From: Plantactinospora sp040120695
GTDB lineage: Bacteria > Actinomycetota > Actinomycetes > Mycobacteriales > Micromonosporaceae
DNA length: 64,000 nucleotides
Assembly: GCF_040120695.1 (NCBI RefSeq)
Contig: NZ_JBEEAC010000020.1
Span: 66,323 to 130,322, forward strand
Direction of reading: 5' to 3'
Notes under the pieces: generated by a model
Told to the model about the DNA's origin: nothing
The model's input: only the letters and a program-made list of their open reading frames with translations
The model's database searches: none
Part shown: in pieces, positions 9,250 through 18,315 of the stretch
Position numbering within the stretch: position 1 is the stretch's first letter
Layout of the letters: each line of letters begins with the position of its first letter
Made by a program: the position numbers and the translations under genes

Positions 9250-10191
9250 GTGAACTTCGATGAACTCTTCGGGCATCTTGGCCAGCACACCGTCGACGGT
9301 TTGGCAAAGGGCTCGATCTATGCGCTCGTGGCGCTCGGCTACACCCTCGTCTACGGCGTGCTTCGGCTGATCAACTTTGCCCACTCCGAGGTCTTCATGG
9401 TGGGCACCTTCGCGGTCCTCGGCGTCTGGGGCCTGCTCGGCGCCACCGACGGGCCGTCGCTCGGCATGATCCTCCTGCTGGTCCTCGCCGGCCTGGCGGC
9501 CGGAGCGTTGGCGTCCGGCGCCACCGCCGTCGCCGTGGAACTGGTGGCCTACCGCCGGCTCCGACGGATGAACGCCCCACCACTGATCTTCCTGATCACC
9601 GCGATCGGCCTGTCGCTGGTCATCTCCGAGGCGTTCGGCGTCTGGCAGGGCCGCATCGTCAAAGGCATGCCGACCGTCATCGTGCAGGAGGTCTGGCTGA
9701 CGATCGGCAACACGCGGATCACCAACACCCAGGTGATCACCGTGGTCGCCGCGTTGCTGATGATGGCCGCGCTCGACCAGTTCATCAACCGCACCCGGTA
9801 CGGTCGAGGCGTGCGTGCGGTCGCGCAGAACCCGGACACCGCCGCGCTGATGGGTGTCAACAAGGACCGGGTGATCCTGCTGATCTTCCTGGTCGGCGGC
9901 GTGCTGGCCGGCGCGGCGGCGCTGCTCTACAGCATCCGGTACGGCAACACCCGGTTCAACGTCGGCTTCCTGCTCGGCCTCAAGGCGTTCACCGCCGCGG
10001 TGCTCGGTGGCATCGGCAACCTGCGCGGCGCCCTGCTCGGCGGCCTGCTGCTGGGCGTGGTCGAGGTGTACGCGGCCACCCTCACCTCCTCCAACTGGGA
10101 GGACGTCGCCGCGTTCGTGATCCTGGTCGTCGTGCTGCTGTTCCGGCCGACCGGCCTGCTCGGAGAGTCGTTGGGGAGGGCACGGGCATGA
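9250..10191 (+). CDS. livH: Branched-chain amino-acid ABC transporter permease LivH
   Basis: The 313-residue integral membrane protein belongs to the LivH family. It has about eight hydrophobic segments, beginning with GLAKGSIYALVALGYTLVYG and continuing through INFAHSE, the conserved permease motif GRGVRAVAQNPDTAALMGVN (the cytoplasmic loop that contacts the ATPases) and GGIGNLRGALLGG. GTG 9250 is preferred over GTG 9232 because AAGGGAG sits just upstream of it. It overlaps livM by 4 bp (ATGA), so the two permeases are translationally coupled. Confidence 0.92.
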   Translation: MNFDELFGHLGQHTVDGLAKGSIYALVALGYTLVYGVLRLINFAHSEVFMVGTFAVLGVWGLLGATDGPSLGMILLLVLAGLAAGALASGATAVAVELVAYRRLRRMNAPPLIFLITAIGLSLVISEAFGVWQGRIVKGMPTVIVQEVWLTIGNTRITNTQVITVVAALLMMAALDQFINRTRYGRGVRAVAQNPDTAALMGVNKDRVILLIFLVGGVLAGAAALLYSIRYGNTRFNVGFLLGLKAFTAAVLGGIGNLRGALLGGLLLGVVEVYAATLTSSNWEDVAAFVILVVVLLFRPTGLLGESLGRARA

Positions 10192-11333
10192 CCGACACCA
10201 TCCGGAACCTGACGGGTCGGGTGAGCGGCGCGACCGGCCAGATCGGTGACCGGTTCCGCGCGATGCCCAAATGGCAGCGGGTCCTGGCCTTCCTGGCCTT
10301 CGTGGCCTTCCTCTACTACCTGCCGCTGCTCGGCATCCCCGGGCTCATCTGGCTGCGTACCGACTCGATCGAGAACGGCAACAACTGGGCCGGTGTGCTC
10401 TTCACCTGCGCCATCTACGTCCTCATCGCGATCGGACTGAACGTGGTGGTCGGCCTGGCCGGCCTGCTCGACCTCGGGTACGTCGGCTTCTACGCCATCG
10501 GCGCGTACTCCGTCGCATTGTTCGGCTCGAAGCAGTCGCCGGTGGTGAAGGCGCTGCAGAGCCAGTTCGGGCTCTCCGAGAACTGGTCGGTGGCCTGGGC
10601 GATCTGCATCCCGCTGGCGATCACGCTGACGATGATCTCCGGGGTGATCCTCGGCTGGCCGACGCTGCGACTGCGCGGCGACTACCTGGCCATCGTCACC
10701 CTCGGCTTCGGCGAGATCATCCGGATCATTGCCCGCAACGTCGACTGGACCGGCGGCCCGCAGGGTATCGCGGAGATTCCGGGTCCGCAGGGTGAGCCCT
10801 CCCCGGACAACAAGATCTTCGGCCTGATCGATGTCAAGCCGTGGTACTGGCTGGCGCTCACCGTGGTCATCGCGATGGTCTTCGTGGTGCGCGGGCTGGA
10901 GAACAGCCGGGTCGGCCGGGCCTGGGTGGCGATCCGCGAGGACGAGGACGCGGCCGCGGTGATGGGCGTCTACGGCTTCAAGTACAAGCTCTGGGCGTTC
11001 GCCATGGGCGCCGCGCTCGGCGGCATGTCCGGATTCCTGTACGCCAGCCGTAACGCGTTCATCGAACCCAACCAGTTCAACGCACTGCTCTCGATCCTCT
11101 TCGTCGCGATGGTGGTCGTCGGCGGTGCCGGCAACACAGCCGGGGTGGCGCTCGGCGCGTTCCTGGTGGCGTACCTGCCGGAGCGGTTCCGGGACTTCGC
11201 CGAGTACCGCTACCTGGTCTTCGGCGCGGCACTGGTGCTGATCATGCTGCTCCGGCCGCAGGGTCTGATCCCCAGCCGCCGGCGCAGCCGCGAGCTGCAG
11301 GACCGCAGGAAGGAGGCGTCCGTCAATGCCTGA
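10188..11333 (+). CDS. livM: Branched-chain amino-acid ABC transporter permease LivM
   Basis: The 381-residue LivM-family permease has a short hydrophilic N-terminus followed by about ten membrane segments. Family marks include GLAGLLDLGYVGFYAIGAY, TLGFGEIIRIIARN, SRVGRAWVAIREDEDAAAVM and GGAGNTAGVALGAF. It forms the membrane channel with LivH. It starts in an ATGA overlap with livH and ends 8 bp inside livG, so translation of the permease and ATPase is coupled. A cytoplasmic Arg-rich tail closes the protein. Confidence 0.92.
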   Translation: MTDTIRNLTGRVSGATGQIGDRFRAMPKWQRVLAFLAFVAFLYYLPLLGIPGLIWLRTDSIENGNNWAGVLFTCAIYVLIAIGLNVVVGLAGLLDLGYVGFYAIGAYSVALFGSKQSPVVKALQSQFGLSENWSVAWAICIPLAITLTMISGVILGWPTLRLRGDYLAIVTLGFGEIIRIIARNVDWTGGPQGIAEIPGPQGEPSPDNKIFGLIDVKPWYWLALTVVIAMVFVVRGLENSRVGRAWVAIREDEDAAAVMGVYGFKYKLWAFAMGAALGGMSGFLYASRNAFIEPNQFNALLSILFVAMVVVGGAGNTAGVALGAFLVAYLPERFRDFAEYRYLVFGAALVLIMLLRPQGLIPSRRRSRELQDRRKEASVNA

Positions 11334-12252
11334 GGACGAGCTCAGGGTCAAGGGCCCGATCCCGCGGCAGCGGGAGATACTGGTCGACGTCGACCATCTC
11401 ACCCTGCGCTTCGGCGGTGTGGTGGCGCTCGACGACGTCAGCTTCCAGATCTACCGGGGTGAGATCCTCGGGCTGATCGGACCGAACGGGGCCGGCAAGA
11501 CCACCTGCTTCAACGCGATGACCGGGGTCTACCGTCCCAGCTCCGGACAGGTGCTCTTCGACGGGCAGCGGGTCAGCGGTCGCAAGCCGCACCAGATCAA
11601 CCGGCTCGGCATCGCCCGGACCTTCCAGAACATCCGGCTCTTCCCCGAGATGACCGCGCTGGAGAACGTGATGGTGGGCACGGACTCCCAGCACTTCACC
11701 AGCGTGCCCGGGGTGCTGTTCCGGCTCTACCGGATCCGGCCGAAGCCGGAGGAACTGCCGGTCGTCGATTCGGACAACGACCTCGTCCGGGCCTGGCAGC
11801 AGGTACGGCGTACCTGCGCCAAGATCTTCGGCATCTCCCGGCACACGCTGGAGGAGCGGGCCGGCGAGCGCAAGGCGCACGAGCTGCTCCGGTTCGTCGG
11901 CATCGAGGACCGGGCCAACGAGCTGGCCCGCAACCTGCCGTACGGCTACCAGCGGCGACTGGAGATCGCCCGGGCGCTCGCCACCGAGCCGAAGCTGCTC
12001 TGCCTGGACGAGCCGGCCGCCGGCTTCAACCCGGCGGAGAAGGAGGAGCTGCTCCAGCTCATCCAGCGCATCCGCGACCTCGGTTACACGGTGCTGCTGA
12101 TCGAGCACGACATGCGGCTGGTGATGGGCGTCACCGACCGGATCGTCGTACTCGAGTTCGGCAAGAAGATCGCCGAAGGGTTGCCCGCCGAGGTGCGGGA
12201 GGACCCGAAGGTGATCGCGGCTTACCTGGGAGTGCCGGCAGATGCTGCTTGA
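11326..12252 (+). CDS. livG: Branched-chain amino-acid ABC transporter ATPase LivG
   Basis: The 308-residue ATPase has Walker A GPNGAGKTT near residue 53, the family loop ARTFQNIRLFPEMTALENV, a signature region NLPYGYQRRLEIARAL in place of LSGGQ (usual for LivG), Walker B LLCLDEP and switch His in LLIEHDM. An insertion of about 40 residues after HFTSVPG is longer than in E. coli LivG but familiar in actinobacterial forms. Its 3' end overlaps livF by 11 bp. Confidence 0.92.
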   Translation: MPEDELRVKGPIPRQREILVDVDHLTLRFGGVVALDDVSFQIYRGEILGLIGPNGAGKTTCFNAMTGVYRPSSGQVLFDGQRVSGRKPHQINRLGIARTFQNIRLFPEMTALENVMVGTDSQHFTSVPGVLFRLYRIRPKPEELPVVDSDNDLVRAWQQVRRTCAKIFGISRHTLEERAGERKAHELLRFVGIEDRANELARNLPYGYQRRLEIARALATEPKLLCLDEPAAGFNPAEKEELLQLIQRIRDLGYTVLLIEHDMRLVMGVTDRIVVLEFGKKIAEGLPAEVREDPKVIAAYLGVPADAA

Positions 12253-12952
12253 GATCGAGAACCTGACCCTGCGGTACGGCCGGATCGAGGCGCTGCACGG
12301 CATCACCATGCACGTCGACGAGGGCGAGGTCGTGGCCCTGATCGGCGCCAACGGTGCCGGCAAGACCACCACGATGCGGGCCATCTCCGGCCTGCGGCCG
12401 GTGGCCGAGGGGCGCATCCGGTTCGCCGGCGAGGACGTCACCAACCTCCGGGCCGACCTGCGGGTCGGTCGGGGCATCTGCCAGTCGCCGGAGGGTCGGG
12501 GCATCTTCCCCGGCATGACGGTGCTGGACAACCTGGACATGGGGGCGTACACCCGGCGGGACAGCGCCGGCATCGCCGCCGACCTGGAGCGGGTCTTCGG
12601 CCTCTTCCCCCGGCTCGCCGAGCGGCGCAAGCAGCAGGGCGGCACCCTCTCCGGCGGTGAGCAGCAGATGCTGGCGGTGGGGCGGGCGCTGATGAGCCGG
12701 CCGAAGCTGCTGCTGCTGGACGAGCCGTCGATGGGTCTGGCACCGATGGTGATCCAGCAGATCTTCGACATCATCACCGAGATCAACCGGCAGGGCACCA
12801 CCGTGCTGCTGGTGGAGCAGAACGCCCAGCAGGCGCTCTCCCGGGCGCACCGCGGCTACGTGCTGGAGACCGGGCGGATCGTCAAGGAGGGCAGCGGGCA
12901 GGAGCTGCTGCACGACCCGGCGGTCAAGGAGGCGTACCTGGGCGTCGCCTGA
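12242..12952 (+). CDS. livF: Branched-chain amino-acid ABC transporter ATPase LivF
   Basis: The 236-residue ATPase has Walker A GANGAGKTT at about residue 34, the LivF motif CQSPEGRGIFPGMTVLDNL, signature LSGGEQQMLAVGRAL, Walker B LLLLDEPSMGLAP and the switch region VLLVEQNAQQ. It completes the five-gene importer, pairing with LivG on the cytoplasmic side of LivHM. It overlaps livG by 11 bp; a probable terminator hairpin follows. Confidence 0.93.
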   Translation: MLLEIENLTLRYGRIEALHGITMHVDEGEVVALIGANGAGKTTTMRAISGLRPVAEGRIRFAGEDVTNLRADLRVGRGICQSPEGRGIFPGMTVLDNLDMGAYTRRDSAGIAADLERVFGLFPRLAERRKQQGGTLSGGEQQMLAVGRALMSRPKLLLLDEPSMGLAPMVIQQIFDIITEINRQGTTVLLVEQNAQQALSRAHRGYVLETGRIVKEGSGQELLHDPAVKEAYLGVA

Positions 12953-12973
12953 CCGCTGGCGAACCAGCCACCC

Positions 12974-13005
12974 GGAGCCCCGGCCGCCCGGCGACCGGGG
13001 CTTCC
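12974..13005 (+). terminator. Probable terminator of the liv operon
   Basis: GGAGCCCCGG pairs with CCGGGGCTTCC (one bulged T) around an 11-nt loop, 21 bp after livF. No U-tract follows, as is usual in high-GC actinobacteria. Confidence 0.5.
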
Positions 13006-13110
13006 TGGTGCGCGGGCCGGTTCCGGTCGGGGCGCGGGCCGGCCGTTCCAGGACGGCGTACGACCGGCGGATGCCCGGTCTGTCGGTGGCGCCGACTAGA
13101 GTCGCCTATC

Positions 13111-15798
13111 GTGACAGCCTCCACGCCGCGCCTGCTCCTGCTCGACGGTCACTCCCTGGCCTATCGGGCCTTCTTCGCCCTCCCGGTGGAGAACTTCTCC
13201 ACCACCACCGGCCAGCCGACCAACGCGGTCTTCGGCTTCACCTCGATGCTGATCAACGTGCTCCGGGACGAGCGGCCGACCCACATCGTCGTCGCCTTCG
13301 ACGTCTCCCGCCACTCCTTCCGGACCGACCGATACGCGGAATACAAGGCCGGTCGCAGCGAGACCCCAACCGACTTCAAGGGCCAGGTGAGCCTGGTCAA
13401 GGAGGTCCTCGCGGCGCTGCGCGTCCCGGTGGTGGAGAAGCCCGGCTACGAGGCGGACGACGTGATCGCCACCCTCGCCTGCCAGGCCCGCGACGCCGGG
13501 ATGGAGGTGCTGATCTGCACCGGTGACCGGGACGCCTTCCAGCTCGTCGGTGACGGGATCACCGTGCTCTACCCCCGCAAGGGCGTCTCCGACCTGGCCC
13601 GGATGGACCCGCGGGCGGTCACCGACAAGTACGGCGTCGGCCCGGAGCGATACCGGGACCTGGCCGCCCTGGTCGGGGAGAGCAGTGACAACCTGCCGGG
13701 TGTGCCGGGGGTCGGCCCGAAGACCGCCGCCAAGTGGATCAACCTGTACGGCGGCGTCGAGGGCGTGGTGGCCCGGGCCGACGAGATCAAGGGCAAGGCC
13801 GGGGAGAGCCTGCGCGAGCGGCTCGCCGACGTGATCCGGAACTACGAGATCAACTGTTTGGTGTCCGATCTCGAGTTGCCGCTGCGGCCGGAGGACACCC
13901 GCTGGCCGGGTTGGGACCGCGAGGCGGTGCACCAGGTTTTCGACACCCTTGAGTTCAGCATCCTGCGCAACCGCCTCTACCAATACCTGGAAGCGGTGGA
14001 GCCGGAGGCGGAGGCGGGATTCGACCTGGCCGGACAGGTTCTCGGCACCGGTGAGGTCGCCGGCTGGCTCGCCGAGCACGCCGGGGCCGGCACGCCGGTC
14101 GGCGTCGCGGTGGCCGGCACCTTCGGCCGGGGCACCGGCGCGCTCACCGGGCTCGCCCTGGCGACCGGCAGCGGCACCGCCGGCTGGTTCGACCCGACCG
14201 GCCTGGAGCAGGCCGACGAGGCCGCGGTCGCGGCCTGGCTGGCCGATCCGGAACGGCCCAAGGTGCTGCACGACAGCAAGCCGGCCCTGCTGGCGTTCGC
14301 CGCGCACGGTTGGGCACTGCGCGGCGTCGTCCGGGACACCGCGCTCGCCGCTTACCTGGCCCGGCCGGACCAGCGTTCCTACGACCTGGCCGACCTGGCG
14401 CTGCGCTACCTGCACCGGGAGCTTCGGGCCGACGCCCCGGAGACCGGCCAGCTCACCCTCGACGGGCTCGGCGACGACGGTGAGGTGGAGCAGAACCTCA
14501 TGCTCCGGGCCCGGGCCACCCTGGATCTCGCCGAGGCGATCGCCGTCGAACTCTCCCGGGACGGCGAGCAGTCGGCCCGGCTCCTCGCCGAGGTGGAGCT
14601 GCCGCTGGTCGACGTACTGGCCGGGATGGAGCGCACCGGCATCGCCGCCGACACCGACTACCTGTCCGAGCTGGAGGCGCACTTCGCCGGTGAGGTGAAG
14701 GCGGTGGCCCAGGCGGCGTACGGCGTGGTCGGGCGGGAGTTCAACCTCGGCTCGCCGAAGCAGCTACAGGAGATCCTCTTCACCGAACTCAACCTCCCGA
14801 AGACCAAGAAGATCAAGACGGGCTACACCACCGACGCCGACGCGCTGCAGTGGCTCTACGCCCAGCAGCCGCACCCGCTGCTGGAGCACCTGCTGCGGCA
14901 CCGGGACGTCGCGCGGCTCAAGTCGACAGTCGACGGCCTGCTCAAGTCGGTCTCCGACGACGGCCGGATCCACACCACCTTCCACCAGACGGTGGCGGCG
15001 ACCGGCCGGCTCTCCTCGACCGACCCCAACCTGCAGAACATCCCGATCCGCACCGAGGAGGGGCGGCGGATCCGCCGGGCGTTCGTGGTGGGGGAGGGCT
15101 ACGACTGCCTGCTCACCGCCGACTACAGCCAGATCGAGATGCGGATCATGGCGCACCTCTCCGGCGACACGGCGCTGATCGAGGCCTTCAACTCCGGCGC
15201 CGACTTCCACGCCGCGACCGCGTCCTCGGTCTTCGGGGTGTCGCTGGCCGAGGTGACCCCGGATCAGCGACGCAAGATCAAGGCGATGAACTACGGCCTG
15301 GCGTACGGGCTGAGCGCGTTCGGTCTCGGCCAGCAGCTCGGCATCGCCGCCGACGAGGCCCGGGCCCTGATGGAGGAGTACTTCAGCCGTTTCGGCGGGG
15401 TCCGGGACTACCTGCAGACCGTGGTCAGGAAGGCGGTGCTGGACGGCTACACCGAGACCATCCTTGGCCGGCGGCGCTACCTGCCCGACCTGGTCAGCGA
15501 CAACCGGCAGCGCCGGGAGATGGCCGAGCGGATGGCGCTGAACGCCCCGATCCAGGGCTCGGCCGCCGACATCATCAAGATCGCGATGCTGCACGTCGAC
15601 ACCGCGCTGCGCGCCGCCGACCTGCGCTCCCGGGTGCTGCTCCAGGTGCACGACGAGCTCGTCTTCGAGGTGGCCCCGGGCGAGCGGGCCGACCTCGAGG
15701 CGCTGGTCCGGCGCGAGATGGGCGGCGCCTACCCGCTGGCCGTACCGCTGGAGGTCTCCGTCGGCGTCGGCTCGGACTGGAACAGCGCCGACCACTGA
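13111..15798 (+). CDS. polA: DNA polymerase I
   Basis: The 895-residue protein has the family order: 5' nuclease domain (1-about 300, with YRAFFALP, EADDVIATLA and GVPGVGPKTAAKW), a central 3'-5' exonuclease-like domain (about 310-490) lacking the acidic catalytic set, as usual in actinobacterial PolA, and a polymerase domain. Polymerase motif A is DYSQIEMR with Asp671, the O helix is RRKIKAMNYGLAYG, and motif C is QVHDE with Asp848. It fills gaps after repair and processes Okazaki fragments; uvrB, uvrA and uvrC, which create the gaps it fills, lie in the same window. The start is GTG 13111. The stop codon lies inside a 32-bp tandem duplication. Confidence 0.97.
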   Translation: MTASTPRLLLLDGHSLAYRAFFALPVENFSTTTGQPTNAVFGFTSMLINVLRDERPTHIVVAFDVSRHSFRTDRYAEYKAGRSETPTDFKGQVSLVKEVLAALRVPVVEKPGYEADDVIATLACQARDAGMEVLICTGDRDAFQLVGDGITVLYPRKGVSDLARMDPRAVTDKYGVGPERYRDLAALVGESSDNLPGVPGVGPKTAAKWINLYGGVEGVVARADEIKGKAGESLRERLADVIRNYEINCLVSDLELPLRPEDTRWPGWDREAVHQVFDTLEFSILRNRLYQYLEAVEPEAEAGFDLAGQVLGTGEVAGWLAEHAGAGTPVGVAVAGTFGRGTGALTGLALATGSGTAGWFDPTGLEQADEAAVAAWLADPERPKVLHDSKPALLAFAAHGWALRGVVRDTALAAYLARPDQRSYDLADLALRYLHRELRADAPETGQLTLDGLGDDGEVEQNLMLRARATLDLAEAIAVELSRDGEQSARLLAEVELPLVDVLAGMERTGIAADTDYLSELEAHFAGEVKAVAQAAYGVVGREFNLGSPKQLQEILFTELNLPKTKKIKTGYTTDADALQWLYAQQPHPLLEHLLRHRDVARLKSTVDGLLKSVSDDGRIHTTFHQTVAATGRLSSTDPNLQNIPIRTEEGRRIRRAFVVGEGYDCLLTADYSQIEMRIMAHLSGDTALIEAFNSGADFHAATASSVFGVSLAEVTPDQRRKIKAMNYGLAYGLSAFGLGQQLGIAADEARALMEEYFSRFGGVRDYLQTVVRKAVLDGYTETILGRRRYLPDLVSDNRQRREMAERMALNAPIQGSAADIIKIAMLHVDTALRAADLRSRVLLQVHDELVFEVAPGERADLEALVRREMGGAYPLAVPLEVSVGVGSDWNSADH

Positions 15799-15848
15799 TC
15801 GCGCCGGCTGCTGGTCGCGCCGACCACTGATCGCGCCGGCTGCTGGTC
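15785..15848 (+). repeat. Perfect 32-bp tandem duplication spanning the polA stop codon
   Basis: Two identical 32-bp units run 15785-15816 and 15817-15848. The first carries the last codons and TGA of polA; the second is untranslated. Degenerate derivatives of GCTGGTCGCGCCGG continue to about 15925. The second TGA is 32 nt on and therefore in another frame. Confidence 0.9.
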
Positions 15849-15932
15849 GCGCCGGCCGCTGATCTGCCGCCCGCTGGCGTCGGCTGCTGGTCGTGTTCGG
15901 CCGCTGGTCGCGCCGGTCGGTGTCGCGACGTC

Positions 15933-16367
15933 TCAGCGGCGCTGGTTCCGGCCCGAGGAGTGCTCGGCGTCCCGGTGCCGTTGCCTGGCCTTCCGGGACG
16001 GCCCGCCGACCGCCGGCAGCGGCGCCTTGAGCGGGTCGTGACCCCAGTTCATCAGCGAGTAGCGCCACCTGGTGTTGCGTACGTCGCCGGCCGGCCGCTG
16101 AGCCATGTGCCGCCGGACGTACCCGACGACCTTGCGCATGTGCGCGAAGTCGCGGTCGGTGAACTGGTTCGCCCGCTTGCGTAGCAGGTCGACGATCCGC
16201 CGCCCGGACTCGTGTCCGACGGACTCGCCGCCCCTGCCGCCCCTGCGCCAGCCCGCCGCCTTCGAGTCGTCGGTGGCCAGCCAGCGGTTCAACTCGCCAG
16301 GGTTCATGTTGACCGCGTCCCGGAACTCCCGAACGGTCTCGCGGCCGTCGTCCGGTCGGCTACTCAT
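15933..16367 (-). CDS. DUF3140 protein
   Basis: The 144-residue protein matches the DUF3140 family of small actinobacterial and rhizobial proteins: VREFRDAVNMNPGELNRWL at the start, HESGRRIVDLLRK in the middle, VGYVRRHMAQRP and RYSLMNWGHDPLK near the end, then a basic tail. Function is unknown; the family usually travels with the DUF2945 gene, as here. Its ATG overlaps the end of the upstream DUF2945 gene by 8 bp, so the pair is co-translated. The acidic/basic composition suggests a soluble cytoplasmic protein. Confidence 0.85.
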   Translation of the reverse strand: MSSRPDDGRETVREFRDAVNMNPGELNRWLATDDSKAAGWRRGGRGGESVGHESGRRIVDLLRKRANQFTDRDFAHMRKVVGYVRRHMAQRPAGDVRNTRWRYSLMNWGHDPLKAPLPAVGGPSRKARQRHRDAEHSSGRNQRR

Positions 16368-16572
16368 CGTGCAGCGCCTCCGGTTTGTGTACCGCGTCCC
16401 GACCTTCGTCGGTCCGGACCCGGTACTGCGGATTCTCCTTCGACGCGGCGACCGTACGCTTCGCGGCGTACGTCCGTTCGGTGATCTCCTCCTGGACCGT
16501 GCCGTGCGCGCTCGAACCGTGACTGCGCCAACTGACCCGGTCGCCCCTGCGTAGCTTCCTTCGCTCCGGCAT
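16360..16572 (-). CDS. DUF2945 / HVA1-type TUDOR-like small protein
   Basis: The 70-residue protein has the short beta-barrel pattern of the DUF2945 (hypervirulence-associated, HVA1) family: KLRRGDRVSWRSHGSSAHG, then TVQEEITERT, NPQYRVRTDEG and HKPEAL. Bacterial members are uncharacterised and are often found with DUF3140. ATG 16572 is the only reasonable start. It is the upstream member of a two-gene minus-strand operon and overlaps DUF3140 by 8 bp. Confidence 0.85.
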   Translation of the reverse strand: MPERRKLRRGDRVSWRSHGSSAHGTVQEEITERTYAAKRTVAASKENPQYRVRTDEGRDAVHKPEALHDE

Positions 16573-16631
16573 ACGACGGCCTACCCGATGCTTCTGCGCG
16601 ATAACCGGTGAGCGGCCGGAGGGAAAGGGAC

Positions 16632-17108
16632 TTACGGGGTGATGTCGCCGACCGCCAGCTTGATCGGGAACGGCTGGGCCAGTTCAAGCAGTTCGTCGGC
16701 CTCGGCGAGCAGTTCGTACTCCCGGTTGCCGCTGCGCCCGGGCCGGTCGGCCAGCCGGTAGGCGTGCACCCGGACCGGGTCCTGCTCCACCCGCCAGTAG
16801 CAGGCGATGCCGGCCGCCGCGTATTCCGCTTCCCGGGTGAAGTCGGTGCCGAGCGCCACCCCCACCGCCTGGGCGGCCCGCAGGTGTGCCGGCACATGCG
16901 CGCGCAACCACGACCAGAGCAGGCCGGCGATGTTCTGATGGCCCAGGGTGGGGGAGGGGACCACGCGGATGACTCCGTCGACGAGTTCGACCCGGGGGGC
17001 GTCCGGCGGCAGGTGTAGCAGGTCTTCCAGCGTGTAGCCGGCCTGGCGCTGCCGGACCGGGTCCGGCTGCCATGGCCCGGGCATCTCGGCTACCGGCTCG
17101 GCGCTCAC
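16632..17108 (-). pseudogene. Uma2-family (DUF820) nuclease-like gene with an internal in-frame deletion
   Basis: From GTG 17108 the frame encodes 158 residues. The N-terminal half (GYTLEDLLHLPPDAPRVELV, SPTLGHQNIAG, GVALGTD) and C-terminal half (EYAAAGIACYWRVEQDPVRV) are clear Uma2 sequences. The central part is missing: the chain passes directly from GVALGTDFTRE to AEYAAAGI, skipping about 45 residues that in relatives hold the PD-(D/E)xK nuclease core (PD..., then VVSP...K). The frame is intact, so a shortened protein could be made, but it should be catalytically dead. ATG 17084 is an alternative start. Uma2 genes are common in Micromonosporaceae and their role is unknown. Confidence 0.75.
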
Positions 17109-17136
17109 GGGGTCAGCATAGTGAGCCGGGCCGGCG

Positions 17137-17985
17137 TCAGGCGGACCTGCTGTCCGGTTTGTCGCAGACGAAGATGGCGGTGCCCGGGAAGAGCCGGCCC
17201 CGCAGCGGGCTCCACTGCCCCCAGACCTGCTCGTGCCCGTCCGGCCACTCCGGCTCCAGCACGTCGCGCAGTACGAAGCCGGCGCCGACGATCTCGCGTA
17301 CCCGGTCGCCGAGGGTCCGGTGCTGTTCGACGTAGGTCGGTGTGCCGGTGCGGTCCTGCTCCACGTAGGGGCGGCGGTCGAAGTAGGAGTGTATGGCGAC
17401 CAGCCCGCCCTCACCCGGGTCGTCCAGGAAGATCCACCGCATCGGGTGGGTGACCGAGAACACCCACCGGCCGCCGGGACGGAGTACCCGGTACACCTCG
17501 CGCAGCGCCGCCGCCGAGTCCGTCACGAACGGGATCGCGCCGAAGGCGGTACAGACGATGTCGAAGCTGGCCGCCTGGAACGGCAGTGCGAGGGCGTCGG
17601 CCTGGACCAGCGGCACGCGTACCCCGGAGGTGGCGGCGGCGAGCGCGGCGTGCCGCAACATGCCGGCGGAGAGGTCGAGCCCGACCGGCCGGGCGCCCGC
17701 GGCGGCCAGCCAGCGGGCCGCCGCGGCGGCGCCGCAGCCGAGTTCGAGCACCCGCCGGCCGGCCAACTCGCCGAGCAGCCGGGCCTCGGCCTCGCGCAGT
17801 CCCTCCGGGCACCACACGAAGTCCACCTCGCCCAGGAAGGCGCCGTGTTCGGCCTGGTAGTCGTCGGCGTCCGCGTCCCACCAGCGGCGGTTGGCCCACC
17901 GGCTCTCCCCGTCGCTGACCGGACGTCGCAGCACTGCGGGCGGGTCGTCCTCGGCCGCCGCGTCGGTCAGGGTGTTCTCGGGCAC
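17137..17985 (-). CDS. Class I SAM-dependent methyltransferase
   Basis: The 282-residue protein has a methyltransf_11-type Rossmann fold: motif I VLELGCGAAAAARWL at about 77-91, the acidic GLDLSAGM after strand 2, QADALALPF, and FDIVCTAFGAIPFV, then LREVYRVLRPGGRWVFSV. The N-terminal RWANRRWWDADADDYQAEH and the aromatic C-terminus (EPEWPDGHEQVWGQW) recall a conserved actinobacterial family often encoded near polA and rpsA. The methyl acceptor is unknown. It is divergent from rpsA. Confidence 0.88.
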   Translation of the reverse strand: MPENTLTDAAAEDDPPAVLRRPVSDGESRWANRRWWDADADDYQAEHGAFLGEVDFVWCPEGLREAEARLLGELAGRRVLELGCGAAAAARWLAAAGARPVGLDLSAGMLRHAALAAATSGVRVPLVQADALALPFQAASFDIVCTAFGAIPFVTDSAAALREVYRVLRPGGRWVFSVTHPMRWIFLDDPGEGGLVAIHSYFDRRPYVEQDRTGTPTYVEQHRTLGDRVREIVGAGFVLRDVLEPEWPDGHEQVWGQWSPLRGRLFPGTAIFVCDKPDSRSA

Positions 17986-18315
17986 TCCGCCACGCTAATG
18001 CCCGGCACCGGCGCCGCTACCGGCCGGGGCCCGGCCACGGAAATCTACGCCATCCGGGCGATCTTCCCGAGCAGTGGACAGCGGATCTCATCACGTGCGG
18101 GGAGGGCTTGCATGCTGTGGTAATGCGCACGGTAAGCTGTTCGATGCGCTCGCGGATCGTGTGCCTCGGCAGGGAGCAGGTCCGCGGTCGCCGGATACTT
18201 CCCAGCGGTCCGCGCAGCGACCGCCCGGAGTCTCCGGCGACGGATCCGCAGGCGTAAACGGGTCACCGCGACACAAACCTGCTGTGACATCCATCCGACC
18301 GGAGCAACCGCCCAC
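17986..18315. other. Divergent intergenic region upstream of rpsA
   Basis: This 330-bp gap contains no supported gene. It must hold the rpsA promoter and leader. A weak candidate promoter is TTGCAT at 18108-18113 with TAAGCT at 18133-18138 (19-bp spacer). No riboswitch or known S1 leader structure was recognised. Confidence 0.4.
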
